Shown: positions 1 to 6,108, numbered from the stretch's first letter. The stretch is DNA of 8,405 nt from Acidobacteriota bacterium (GCA_030610025.1 JAUWSP010000097.1:1-8405); one strand, 5' to 3'. A program made the numbers and translations. The notes: generated by a model not told the origin, from the letters alone.

Positions 1-36
1 CAATCGTGCGATGACTCTCAGCGTCTTGTCCGTCAT
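1..36 (-). CDS. 5' end of an unidentified minus-strand gene (partial)
   Basis: An ATG on the minus strand at 36 opens a frame that runs to the left edge, giving only 12 residues (MTDKTLRVIARL). It is preceded by a good ribosome binding site, GAGAGGAGACCGCC, just before the ATG. That leader and the lack of a stop make a real gene start likely. The opening resembles the first beta strand of antibiotic-biosynthesis-monooxygenase (ABM, YgiN-like) proteins, but 12 residues cannot establish a family, so no function is assigned. It is transcribed divergently from the MerB-like gene, so the two share the 37-278 intergenic region. Confidence 0.55.
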   Translation of the reverse strand, partial: MTDKTLRVIARL

Positions 37-230
37 GGCGGTCTCCTCTCCGATTCCCATCCCTACTCATCCGAACCTGGCTCGACCGGCCTGTCTGGCC
101 CTGTTTCTGGCAATGGCCTTGTGCTCGAGCCTCGGATCGCGGATCCCGACAGTTGATGTGCTGCTGCTACCAATTCTGCCACAACCGTCCGGTGGAGAGT
201 GTCCGCCGCATCGTGGACAAGGCCAGGCCA

Positions 231-236
231 TATAAT
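231..236 (+). promoter_or_regulatory. Candidate -10 box of the MerB-like selenoprotein gene
   Basis: A perfect TATAAT hexamer stands out in GC-rich surroundings, 42 nt upstream of the ATG at 279. Transcription would start near 243 and give a leader of about 35 nt. No matching -35 lies 16-19 nt upstream. The nearest resemblance, TGGACA at 214-219, is only 11 nt away, which is too close. The promoter may therefore be weak without an activator, or the match may be chance. Confidence 0.45.
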
Positions 237-267
237 CGTGGCATCGAGCCAGCGACATTGCTCAGTT

Positions 268-271
268 GAGG
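268..271 (+). promoter_or_regulatory. Shine-Dalgarno sequence that selects ATG 279
   Basis: GAGG lies 7 nt before the ATG at 279, an ideal spacing. An in-frame TTG at 273 would lie only 1 nt from this motif, so ATG 279 is preferred and the protein begins MDSDFRII. Confidence 0.7.
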
Positions 272-278
272 ATTGGCC

Positions 279-1025
279 ATGGACTCGGATTTCCGCATCA
301 TTCAGAATGGATCACTGACCTGCCTACCGACGGCCGATTGGAAGCGGGAATTCCTGGCCGCGGTCGCCCGAGGTCGACGACGGCTCGACTTCATGTCGGC
401 GGAGCACCACGCGATCCGACGCTCAGCCGTCACCGAGTTGGTCCGAACCGGAGAGCCCATCAAGCCCGAGACCTTTTCGCAAAAGTTGGACATCTCGATC
501 TCCCGTACAATCGAGATCCTCGATGAGCTGGAACGCAATCTCTTCTTCCTGGTTCGCAACGATGAAGGCGACGTCTCCTGGGCCTTTCCTGTCACCACGG
601 ACAAGACTCCACACAAGCTCACATTCAGCACCGGTGAACGTCTGTACGGCGCCTGAGCGGAGGACGCTTTCGTAGCGCCCTTCGTGCAAGGGCGATTGAC
701 CGATACTCTCACCACGGCCACGATCGAAACGTCTTGCGGCCACTGCGGCCAGCAGATGCGACTCACCGTCGACAGCGAGATGCGATACGACGCGGAGCTG
801 GCGGGGTCGAATCCCATGTTCTTCGAGCCGCAGATCGATTGGCCGAGATTCCGTGAACCCAACATCAGCCACGCCTACTGACGCACCAGCGTCTTCTTCT
901 GGTCAGAAGATCACGCTCTGGAGCACTTCGAAGCCGGCAAGCTCGAGAACGGAGATCTCCTGACGCTCGAGCAGAGTGCGGTGTTCTCACCCATCGGACA
1001 GGCAGCTTTGTTCGGCCTGGAGTAG
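279..1025 (+). CDS. MerB-family (alkylmercury lyase-like) protein with two in-frame TGA codons, likely a double selenoprotein
   Basis: Seen: one frame runs from ATG 279 to TAG 1023-1025, interrupted only by TGA at 654-656 and 879-881, and reads as a coherent 248-residue protein. Residues about 40-100 look like the winged-helix N-terminal domain of MerB, and the rest like its lyase domain. RLYGA-U126-AED matches MerB RLYAW-C96-ALD without gaps, so the first TGA replaces catalytic Cys96 and D129 matches catalytic Asp99. SC153GHC156 followed by RLTV matches the structural Cys117 segment, after a roughly 6-residue insertion. U201-RTSVFFWS matches C159-CHVHFFAS, so the second TGA replaces catalytic Cys159. 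Known: MerB uses these two thiols and the Asp to protonolyse carbon-mercury bonds. Inferred: both TGAs encode selenocysteine, because they hit exactly the two catalytic positions, each has a SECIS-like hairpin, the frame is otherwise intact, and the terminator is TAG. The substrate is unproven, as no merA, merR or merT is nearby. The alternative is a pseudogene with two Cys-to-stop changes (TGC/TGT to TGA). Confidence 0.82.
654..694 (+). promoter_or_regulatory. Candidate bacterial SECIS element 1 (UGA 654-656 plus hairpin)
   Basis: Downstream of the first TGA, bases 676-682 (CGCCCTT) pair perfectly with 688-694 (AAGGGCG), giving a 7-bp stem with the 5-nt loop CGUGC (683-687). The loop starts 26 nt after the TGA and has G as its second base. 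This fits the usual bacterial SECIS pattern, in which the apical loop lies about 16-37 nt downstream with a G in its first two positions. Such an element would recruit SelB with Sec-tRNA. A weaker 4-bp hairpin (665-668 with 674-677) overlaps and would compete. Confidence 0.6.
879..917 (+). promoter_or_regulatory. Candidate bacterial SECIS element 2 (UGA 879-881 plus hairpin)
   Basis: After the second TGA, bases 895-900 (TCTTCT) pair with 905-910 (AGAAGA), enclosing the tetraloop GGUC (901-904). Below a 2x2 internal loop, 888-892 (AGCGT) pair with 913-917 (ACGCT). The apical loop begins 19 nt after the TGA. The GGUC loop and the distance closely recall the E. coli fdhF SECIS, whose apical loop contains GGUC. 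This is the stronger of the two elements and supports selenocysteine insertion at residue 201. Confidence 0.68.
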
Positions 1026-1037
1026 GGCACCCTTGTT

Positions 1038-1541
1038 CTAGGTGTCTGCTGCAGATTTCAGGTCGCGGGGAGAGAGAACCCCAACAGTGGTGGCATCCCC
1101 TGTAATGCTCCGCCGGTGGTAGTCGATCTGTCCCAGGTGATAGGCGAGATGGGCTACGAGATGGACCATAAACTCTCCGACCGTCGGTCGAACACCCGCA
1201 ACCTCCTGCGGGAAAGGACGATCCATCGCCTCCTCTTCGAGTGTCGCGAAGGTCGCATCCAGCGCGGCGATGGTCTTGTCGAGCTCTTCCACCATCTCGG
1301 ACACGGGGACGTCACGGCGACCGAATTCGGCCTCCCGGTCGCGGACGTATCCCGAGCTCCCAAGCTGCGCGCCTACGAAATGCTGCAGGTTGCCAGCCAC
1401 ATGGAGTGCGATCGTGCCGGCGGTATTCGGAAGGCCGGGCACCGATCGCCAGATATCGGCCTCGTCCCGGTAGGCCAGGAGCTCTCTCTTCATACCTTCC
1501 AGCTCCCGAATCATGATGTGATGGATGTGCTCGATGAACAC
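1038..1541 (-). CDS. DinB-superfamily putative metal-dependent protein
   Basis: This 167-residue protein has the four-helix-bundle pattern of the DinB/YfiT superfamily. The probable metal-binding triad is H47 (in ALHVAGNLQHF), H131 and H135 (in HLVAHLAYHLGQIDYHRR), the usual one-plus-two histidine arrangement. Members include thiol-dependent transferases and isomerases (bacillithiol, mycothiol), but most are uncharacterised and no substrate can be given here. The start is GTG at 1541, chosen because AAAGGGAGG lies 7 nt upstream. It lies 51 nt downstream of acylphosphatase and may share its transcript. Its TAG stop faces the TAG of the MerB-like gene, leaving only 12 nt between the convergent genes. 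Confidence 0.88.
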   Translation of the reverse strand: MFIEHIHHIMIRELEGMKRELLAYRDEADIWRSVPGLPNTAGTIALHVAGNLQHFVGAQLGSSGYVRDREAEFGRRDVPVSEMVEELDKTIAALDATFATLEEEAMDRPFPQEVAGVRPTVGEFMVHLVAHLAYHLGQIDYHRRSITGDATTVGVLSPRDLKSAADT

Positions 1542-1575
1542 CGATCGACCTCCCTTTGAGCTTGCTCTCGATCGA

Positions 1576-1590
1576 CTCGTCGCCGACGAG
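1576..1590. repeat. Short perfect dyad after the acylphosphatase stop
   Basis: CTCGTC-GCC-GACGAG is a perfect 6-bp inverted repeat with a 3-nt loop, starting 2 nt beyond the acylphosphatase stop codon. No U tract follows it on the minus strand, so it is not a convincing intrinsic terminator. It could be an mRNA-stabilising or attenuating hairpin between the two genes. Confidence 0.35.
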
Positions 1591-1592
1591 AC

Positions 1593-1868
1593 TCAATGTC
1601 GGATTCCGAAGTTGGAGAACTCGTCGTCGTAGTCCAGGTCTTCTATTCGCACGTGGCGCACCACCGCCATGGGAGGACCGTCTCCCGCCCAGGTCATCAA
1701 CGCATCCACCGCTGCGGCCTCGCCCTCGGCAACGATCTCCACCGAGCCGTCAGGAAGATTCCGGGCGTATCCACGAACCCCGAGGAGTTTCGCTTCTTGC
1801 ATGGTGTTGGCCCTGAACCAGACACCCTGCACGCGGCCCATCACGATTGCCTTGACCTTCCTCATCAT
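1593..1868 (-). CDS. acyP: Acylphosphatase
   Basis: This 91-residue protein has the usual acylphosphatase length and covers the whole fold. The signature GRVQGVWFRANTMQEA carries the phosphate-binding loop and catalytic R19, and GYARNLPDGSVEI carries catalytic N37. The enzyme hydrolyses carboxyl-phosphate bonds of acyl phosphates in the cytoplasm, releasing carboxylate and phosphate; its physiological role is often unclear. Two tandem ATG codons begin the frame (1868 and 1865), with AGGAAGG about 8 nt before the first. It sits 92 nt downstream of the small membrane protein and 51 nt upstream of the DinB-family gene. All key residues are present. Confidence 0.95.
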   Translation of the reverse strand: MMRKVKAIVMGRVQGVWFRANTMQEAKLLGVRGYARNLPDGSVEIVAEGEAAAVDALMTWAGDGPPMAVVRHVRIEDLDYDDEFSNFGIRH

Positions 1869-1960
1869 GGATCGACCCTTCCTGGAGGCTGGGCGAACGA
1901 TAGCACTACGGGTGCACGGCCCCGAACCGGAGCCTTGGATCGGTTACCAGCAGTGGCGGT

Positions 1961-2212
1961 TTACGAACGAGCGGCCAGGGTGTTGTAGAGCCAGGCAAAG
2001 ATGGCGCCCCCGATCGCACCATCCACCAGGCCCCAGGCCAGACCCGCCAAGCTACCGGCCGCATTGAGACCGTAGCCTCGATAGATCTGACCGATGAAGG
2101 TCATCCGGTCCGACGAGCCATCGAGAAGGATGATCCACCAGGTCACAAAGAACAGCCCCAGTCCCAACAGGAGTCCACAGGTGATCGCGAAAGCCTTGAC
2201 ATCCAGTTTCAT
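1961..2212 (-). CDS. Small two-helix membrane protein ('holin-like'), function unknown
   Basis: This 83-residue protein has two hydrophobic segments, at about 8-30 (AFAITCGLLLGLGLFFVTWW and on) and about 51-78 (GSLAGLAWGLVDGAIGGAIF). They are joined by a polar stretch containing FIGQIYRGYG. The pattern resembles a conserved environmental bacterial family sometimes labelled bacteriophage holin. No lysis genes or phage genes are nearby, so a holin function is not supported. The ATG at 2212 follows a strong AGGAGG, and the stop is TAA. Glycine-rich helices and the short length suggest a bilayer-spanning accessory or channel-like protein. Confidence 0.75.
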   Translation of the reverse strand: MKLDVKAFAITCGLLLGLGLFFVTWWIILLDGSSDRMTFIGQIYRGYGLNAAGSLAGLAWGLVDGAIGGAIFAWLYNTLAARS

Positions 2213-2298
2213 GGCGTCCTCCTTGCAGACAGCCTACACCCAACTGTGACCTTTCGTGCCTTACAAGCACACGAGAAGCCAAGGCTGCCTGCCTGGGC

Positions 2299-2949
2299 TC
2301 AGTCCGCTCGCCCTGGACCGAGCTCCTGCGCCAGCTCCTGCAAGTAGGCGAGCATGAACTCGGTTCGCCTCACGGCTTCCTTGCGCCCCGCGTCGGTCTG
2401 CATGCTTTCGCCCAAGCGAAGCAGCTTGGTGTAGAAGTGATCGATCGTGGTCACCGAATCGTCGGGAGCTCGCGTCTCGCAGAAGGGGTCTTCCGCATCG
2501 TAGAGGGGGCGATCGAGGCTGCCTCCCAGCATCAGGCACCGGGCGACTCCGATAGCGCCCAGCGAATCGAGTCGATCTGCATCCTGAACGACCTTGGCTT
2601 CGATCGTCAGGGGAGTGATGCCCGCCGAAAAGCTGTGGGCCTCGATGGCATGCTCGATCTCGTCGAGGCAGGCCGGATCGTAGCCGGTACTCCCAAGCCA
2701 CCCACGCGCTGTCCGAGCTGCCGCTTTCGAGGCGCCCGATCTGTCGGCAGAGTCCTTTGGGACGACCACGCAATCGTGCAACCATGCCGCGGGTAGGACC
2801 ACCTCGAGTCTGGCGCTTTCGGCCCCTGCGAGTCGCACCGCGTTGGCAACGACTCGCCTCACGTGGTCCATCCCGTGCGCCGGATCGATCTTGCCCCGGT
2901 CACGCAAGAATCGCTCGAAAAGGTCTTCCCATCGGTCCTGATCCAACAT
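2299..2949 (-). CDS. HD-domain phosphohydrolase (YedJ-like)
   Basis: This 216-residue cytoplasmic HD-superfamily protein keeps the metal ligands: H29 in AHGMDHVRRVV, the HD doublet H58-D59 in AAWLHDC, H100 and H105 in the HAIEAHSF segment, and D123-D125 in QDADRLDSLGAIG. The QDADRLDxLGAIG motif and overall length match the YedJ-type group of predicted metal-dependent phosphohydrolases, whose natural substrate is not firmly established. The ATG at 2949 follows TAGGGAG with short spacing. It lies 56 nt downstream of mtgA and 86 nt upstream of the small membrane protein. Nothing is missing or truncated. Confidence 0.92.
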   Translation of the reverse strand: MLDQDRWEDLFERFLRDRGKIDPAHGMDHVRRVVANAVRLAGAESARLEVVLPAAWLHDCVVVPKDSADRSGASKAAARTARGWLGSTGYDPACLDEIEHAIEAHSFSAGITPLTIEAKVVQDADRLDSLGAIGVARCLMLGGSLDRPLYDAEDPFCETRAPDDSVTTIDHFYTKLLRLGESMQTDAGRKEAVRRTEFMLAYLQELAQELGPGRAD

Positions 2950-3005
2950 GCGGCTCCCTACATCCGTTCGGTCACTCTAGCCAGGCGGGCCGAGGATACC
3001 CGAGC

Positions 3006-3692
3006 CTACATTGCCTCCAGGTAGGACGGCCCCCCGAGCTGCCACATCTGTCGCAGGATCCACTCGGCCCTCTCTTCCACGTAGGGGGATGGCTTGCGGG
3101 CAGACATTCGTTTCGGGCTCGGCAGCACGGCTGCCAGCAAGGCCGCTTCCCTCTCACTCAGCATCGAGGCGGGTTTGCCGAAAAAGCTCTGAGCGGCGGC
3201 TTCGGCTCCGAAGACTCCAGGGCCGAACTCGGCCACATTCAGGTAGACCTCGAGGATTCGCCGTTTCGGCCACAAGGCCTCGACGAAGAGCGTGAAATAG
3301 GCCTCGAGGCCCTTCCGGGTCCAGCTCCTGCCAGGCCAGAGGTAGAGGTTCTTGACGACCTGCTGTGTGATGGTGCTGGCGCCTCGTCCCTTGGATCCTC
3401 CCTCTTCCAGGGCTGAACGGATGGATTCCGTATCGAAACCTCGATGCTCTGGGAACTTCTGGTCCTCTGCCGCGACGACCGCTAGCGGCAGGTGAGTCGA
3501 AATGGACTCCCACGGGACCCACTGCTGATCGAACTGCGTGCCGTCGGCCTGGGATTGCATCATGAAGGCGCTGTTCGGCGGCTCGAGCCAACGCCACGGC
3601 AAGACGAGCAGAACCGGTACGCCGATTGCCACCACCAACGCGACGCAGGAGGCACGCACCAACAGATTACGGCGTCGGCCCTTCCGACTCAC
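3006..3692 (-). CDS. mtgA: Monofunctional biosynthetic peptidoglycan glycosyltransferase
   Basis: This 228-residue protein has a basic N terminus (MSRKGRRR), one transmembrane segment at about 11-32, and a periplasmic GT51 domain with no transpeptidase domain, the MtgA architecture. Motifs in order: [14 protein letters not shown] with catalytic E76; [15 protein letters not shown] (about 104-118); RKGLEAY with the second glutamate E130; and [15 protein letters not shown] (about 143-157). It polymerises lipid II into glycan strands. The start is GTG at 3692, the first start codon after an in-frame stop at 3698; its ribosome binding site is weak. It lies 17 nt downstream of the VOC gene, suggesting co-transcription. 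It ends with TAG. Confidence 0.95.
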   Translation of the reverse strand: MSRKGRRRNLLVRASCVALVVAIGVPVLLVLPWRWLEPPNSAFMMQSQADGTQFDQQWVPWESISTHLPLAVVAAEDQKFPEHRGFDTESIRSALEEGGSKGRGASTITQQVVKNLYLWPGRSWTRKGLEAYFTLFVEALWPKRRILEVYLNVAEFGPGVFGAEAAAQSFFGKPASMLSEREAALLAAVLPSPKRMSARKPSPYVEERAEWILRQMWQLGGPSYLEAM

Positions 3693-3709
3693 GACCTAAC
3701 CCGCATTAT

Positions 3710-4048
3710 TCAAGAGGTTCGCGGTTCTGAGTATTCGAGAAATTCGATGGGCGCCCCGTCATCGACAATGAAGGCCACGCTGACTCCCTCTGATGGAGAG
3801 TTGGGTGCGATCAGGATTTCCTTGCCGGCGATGGCGGCTGCGAGATCGGCCACTTCGAAGGCCACGTGGGGAACGCTCTTCACGAGCTCTGGGAGTGGAC
3901 TGTCATCTTCGAACCTCAACCATTCCACACCGAAAGGGCCGCGATCGAAGCTCGAGACGTACATCTTGAACTCTGGCAGGTACTCCTCGTTCTCCCGTCT
4001 CTCCCGCGTCGGAATCCCGATGTGGTGGTACTTCAGTCCCGGCTCCAC
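3710..4048 (-). CDS. VOC (glyoxalase/bleomycin-resistance fold) protein
   Basis: This 112-residue single-module protein has the vicinal oxygen chelate pattern. It begins with a strand holding KYHHIGIPT (H8/H9), has an internal repeat starting at VPHVAFEVADL (H61), and ends with PIEFLEY carrying candidate ligand E102. Such proteins often bind a divalent metal and act on small electrophiles or aromatics, or bind drugs. The substrate cannot be read from sequence. The start is GTG at 4048 with AAGGAG 7 nt upstream. It lies 39 nt after the histidine phosphatase and 17 nt before mtgA. A weak similarity to isomerase-type VOC proteins is possible. Confidence 0.8.
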   Translation of the reverse strand: MEPGLKYHHIGIPTRERRENEEYLPEFKMYVSSFDRGPFGVEWLRFEDDSPLPELVKSVPHVAFEVADLAAAIAGKEILIAPNSPSEGVSVAFIVDDGAPIEFLEYSEPRTS

Positions 4049-4087
4049 TCTCAGCTCCTTGCCTAGTCGTGTCGGTCCGGCCCTGGC

Positions 4088-4672
4088 TCAGTCGACACCG
4101 TAGAACTCTTCGACGATCTCCAGTGACGGCCTCGAGACCACGACATACGAGGGCTGCCCGAGTCGCTTCCAGAGTCGGAATCGGTCTTCGTGGTTGGGTT
4201 CGGAGACCAGCAGTGAGATCACCGCTCCATGAGCCACGATCGCCAGGGTCTGATCGGGAAACTCCTCGAGCACACCCCCTACCGCTGTCGCGAACCGCCC
4301 CCGGGCCTCCTCGGCCGTCTCGGTACCCACGATGACCATGTCAGGCTCGGCGAAGAACCGGCGAAAGGTCTCTTGATAGGCCTCGAAGCCGCGAAATCCG
4401 AGACCTGTCCGGTCGGTCTCTTGCAGACCCGGCCGGACAATATGGGTGCGGGACAGCTGGGAAGCCAGGAGCTCTGCCGTTTCCACCGCTTTCGGCTCAT
4501 TGCTGGAAACGATGCGAGTGAGATCGAAGCGTCGAAGCTTGTCCGCCAGAGGACCACACCGCTTGCGGCCTTCCTGGGAGAGCTGCCAGAACCGGGACTC
4601 CGTCTGAATCTGCATCTCCGGAAGAGAGTGCTTGATCAGGATGAGTCTTGATGGGCTATCGCGATCGGTCAT
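4088..4672 (-). CDS. Histidine phosphatase superfamily protein, variant active site
   Basis: This 194-residue cytoplasmic protein has the histidine-phosphatase (phosphoglycerate mutase-like) fold: LILIKHSLPE near the N terminus with nucleophile H15, LSQEGRKRC at about 31-39, SSNEPKAVETAELLA at about 56-70, candidate acid E85, and VAHGAVISLL with second histidine H148. The usual Arg before the nucleophile (RHG) is Lys (KHS), and the usual Arg of the ETA motif region is replaced by the EPKAVETA form. These changes look like a subfamily signature and not decay, since the rest is intact. The substrate is unknown. ATG 4672 has only a weak ribosome binding site (GAGAG). It lies 31 nt downstream of the TrhA gene. 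Confidence 0.88.
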   Translation of the reverse strand: MTDRDSPSRLILIKHSLPEMQIQTESRFWQLSQEGRKRCGPLADKLRRFDLTRIVSSNEPKAVETAELLASQLSRTHIVRPGLQETDRTGLGFRGFEAYQETFRRFFAEPDMVIVGTETAEEARGRFATAVGGVLEEFPDQTLAIVAHGAVISLLVSEPNHEDRFRLWKRLGQPSYVVVSRPSLEIVEEFYGVD

Positions 4673-4703
4673 GGCTCTCGGCCAGATCTCCTGCCGCCGC
4701 CCC

Positions 4704-5366
4704 TCAGGAGCCGGCGAGAGGAATTACATAGAAGAGCACAGCGAAGAAATGAAATACGCTGCCGGCCAGAACGAACAGGTGCCATATGGCGTGGTGATAC
4801 GGCATCCGACGCCAAGCATAGAAGACGACACCGCCTGTGTATGCCAAGCCACCGAGGAGGAGCAGCACCAGACCAACGGGAGCCACAGAAGAGAGCAGGG
4901 GCTTGGTCGCGACCACCACTACCCAACCCATGGCGACGTACAGGACCACCGAAAGGACGGTCCACTTTCGCAGCATGGTCACCTTGAAGACGATGCCCAG
5001 AGTGGCGATGCCCCAGACGATGCCGAAGAGAGTCCACCCCCACGGTCCACGCAGATTCACCAGCATGAACGGCGTGTAGGTGCCCGCTATCAACAAGAAG
5101 ATCGCGCAGTGGTCGAAAACCCGCAGAACCGACTTTACTCGAACGGTGGGCCAGCTATGGTAGAGCGTGGAGGTCAGGTAGGAAAAGACCAAGGTCGCAC
5201 CGAAGATGCTGCAGCCGACGACGTGCCAGGAAGTGCCGCGCAGAGCAGCAAACGCAACCAGCGTCGCCAGCCCGCCGATGGCGAGTAGCAGGCCGACGCC
5301 ATGGGTAATGCTATTGGCGATCTCTTCGGCCGGGCTGTACCGAGCGGCCTTGGCTTGCGTGCTCAT
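4704..5366 (-). CDS. Hemolysin III / TrhA family (PAQR-like) membrane protein
   Basis: This 220-residue, very hydrophobic protein has about seven predicted transmembrane helices. The conserved PAQR-type polar residues are present: EEIANSITHG at about 14-23 (E15, H22), STLYHS with H70, FDHCAIFLLIAGTYTPF at about 84-100 (D85, H86), and the C-terminal HHAIWHLFVLAGSVFHFF with H192 and H196. These are the candidate zinc-site and hydrolase-like residues of the family. Bacterial members are linked to membrane energetics and lipid homeostasis; the hemolysin name is historical. ATG 5366 has a poor ribosome binding site. It lies 46 nt downstream of the HAD gene and may be transcribed with it. Confidence 0.93.
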   Translation of the reverse strand: MSTQAKAARYSPAEEIANSITHGVGLLLAIGGLATLVAFAALRGTSWHVVGCSIFGATLVFSYLTSTLYHSWPTVRVKSVLRVFDHCAIFLLIAGTYTPFMLVNLRGPWGWTLFGIVWGIATLGIVFKVTMLRKWTVLSVVLYVAMGWVVVVATKPLLSSVAPVGLVLLLLGGLAYTGGVVFYAWRRMPYHHAIWHLFVLAGSVFHFFAVLFYVIPLAGS

Positions 5367-5412
5367 CTGACGGACTCTATCTCACTGTGTGCAGAATCTG
5401 CCTCGTCAATGC

Positions 5413-6108
5413 TCACATACCCGCCAGCTTCACGAGGCTTCTGAGGTCGGGAATCTCCAGATCGGGCGAGCTTTGCGTCGGTGGCGCAACTCCGACACCA
5501 GGGCATCGGCTCGGGCGATTCACCCAGACGGTGGTGAACCCCAGCCCCTTGGCCGGAGCGTGATCATGAAACAGACTCTGTGCCACATGCAAGACCTGCT
5601 GGCGCGGGACCTGGAGCCGATCGAGCGCAAAGTCGAAATTCTGTAGGGAAGGCTTGTAGCTCCCAACCTGTTGAGCGGTGATGACCTCGTCGAATTCGAC
5701 CCCCAACATCGTCTCGGTGGCGGCGAAAAGATCGTCATCGACGTTCGAGAGAATCACCAGTTCGAAACCTACCTGCAAGCGTTGGAGTGCTTCGACGCTG
5801 TCGGGGAACGGTGGCCACCCACCGACCGAATCTGGCAGGGCCAGGAGATCGGCCTCAGATGGAGTGAATCCCAACTCGGCCCCGAGATTCTCCATCACGC
5901 CCATCAGGACCTGCTTGTAGGGCTTGTAGGAACCGGCTTCCTGCGCCGCCTCGAACCGAGCGTACAACTGAAGCAGCTCGGCTTGGGAGATTGAGACGCC
6001 GTGGCACTCCAAGACGGGCAGCACAGCAGCCAGAATTCCTGCCTCCCAATCAATGATCGTGCCGTAGCAATCGAACGTCAGGTGGGTGAATCTCTCGAAC
6101 TCGATCAT
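5413..6108 (-). CDS. Type II haloacid dehalogenase-like HAD hydrolase
   Basis: This 231-residue cytoplasmic HAD-superfamily protein has all four motifs: TFDCYGTIIDWE with nucleophile D13, ILSNVDDD with S121-N122, GSYKPSLQNF with K152, and HVAQSLFHDHAPAKGLG with acidic D182. FDCYGTIIDW and the SYKP and HVAQSLFHD motifs are typical of the (S)-2-haloacid dehalogenase-like type II group, which replaces halide by water on 2-haloacids. Many members act on other substrates, so dehalogenation is inferred only. ATG 6108 starts 14 nt after the lpd stop with a GGTGAG immediately upstream, making it the likely third gene of the aceF-lpd unit. It shows no truncation. Confidence 0.92.
   Translation of the reverse strand: MIEFERFTHLTFDCYGTIIDWEAGILAAVLPVLECHGVSISQAELLQLYARFEAAQEAGSYKPYKQVLMGVMENLGAELGFTPSEADLLALPDSVGGWPPFPDSVEALQRLQVGFELVILSNVDDDLFAATETMLGVEFDEVITAQQVGSYKPSLQNFDFALDRLQVPRQQVLHVAQSLFHDHAPAKGLGFTTVWVNRPSRCPGVGVAPPTQSSPDLEIPDLRSLVKLAGM

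Larger units (their letters stand above)
37..278. other. Divergent intergenic region
   Basis: This stretch of about 240 bases separates the divergent partial gene at the left edge from the MerB-like gene. Short open frames exist on both strands, but none has a convincing start site or recognisable protein. The only clear signals are the TATAAT at 231-236 and the Shine-Dalgarno sequence at 268-271, both serving the plus-strand gene. No MerR-type long dyad operator was seen. Confidence 0.5.

Noticed and set aside
302..872. Minus-strand open frames of 149 and 187 residues opposite the MerB-like gene
   Set aside because: Low-complexity, serine/arginine-rich or unmatched translations with no ribosome binding site. 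They are shadows of the plus-strand coding sequence.
654..881. Reassigned genetic code in which TGA encodes an amino acid
   Set aside because: aceF, the HAD gene, the TrhA gene, the histidine phosphatase, the VOC gene, the HD gene and acyP all end at TGA at the expected protein length.
684..881. Separate 65-residue gene starting at GTG 684
   Set aside because: It is the central part of the MerB-like frame between the two TGAs, has no ribosome binding site, and its GTG lies in the loop of the first SECIS candidate.
279..1025. Pseudogene of merB with two nonsense mutations
   Set aside because: Both TGAs hit exactly the two catalytic Cys columns, each has a SECIS-like hairpin, there is no frameshift or other stop, and the ribosome binding site is intact. 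It remains the main alternative until the host's Sec machinery is confirmed.
1026..1046. Bidirectional terminator between the convergent stops
   Set aside because: Bases 1026-1031 and 1041-1046 can form a 6-bp stem with one G-U pair and a 9-nt loop, but no U tract follows on either strand and it overlaps the last dinB codons.
1919..1935. Possible terminator hairpin between the holin-like gene and acyP
   Set aside because: GGCCCC and GGAGCC can pair around a 5-nt loop with one G-U pair, but there is no U tract on the minus strand, so read-through is likely.
2254..2274. Inverted repeat TCGTG/CACGA upstream of the holin-like gene
   Set aside because: Arms of 5 bp with an 11-nt spacer are expected by chance. 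No promoter elements line up with it.
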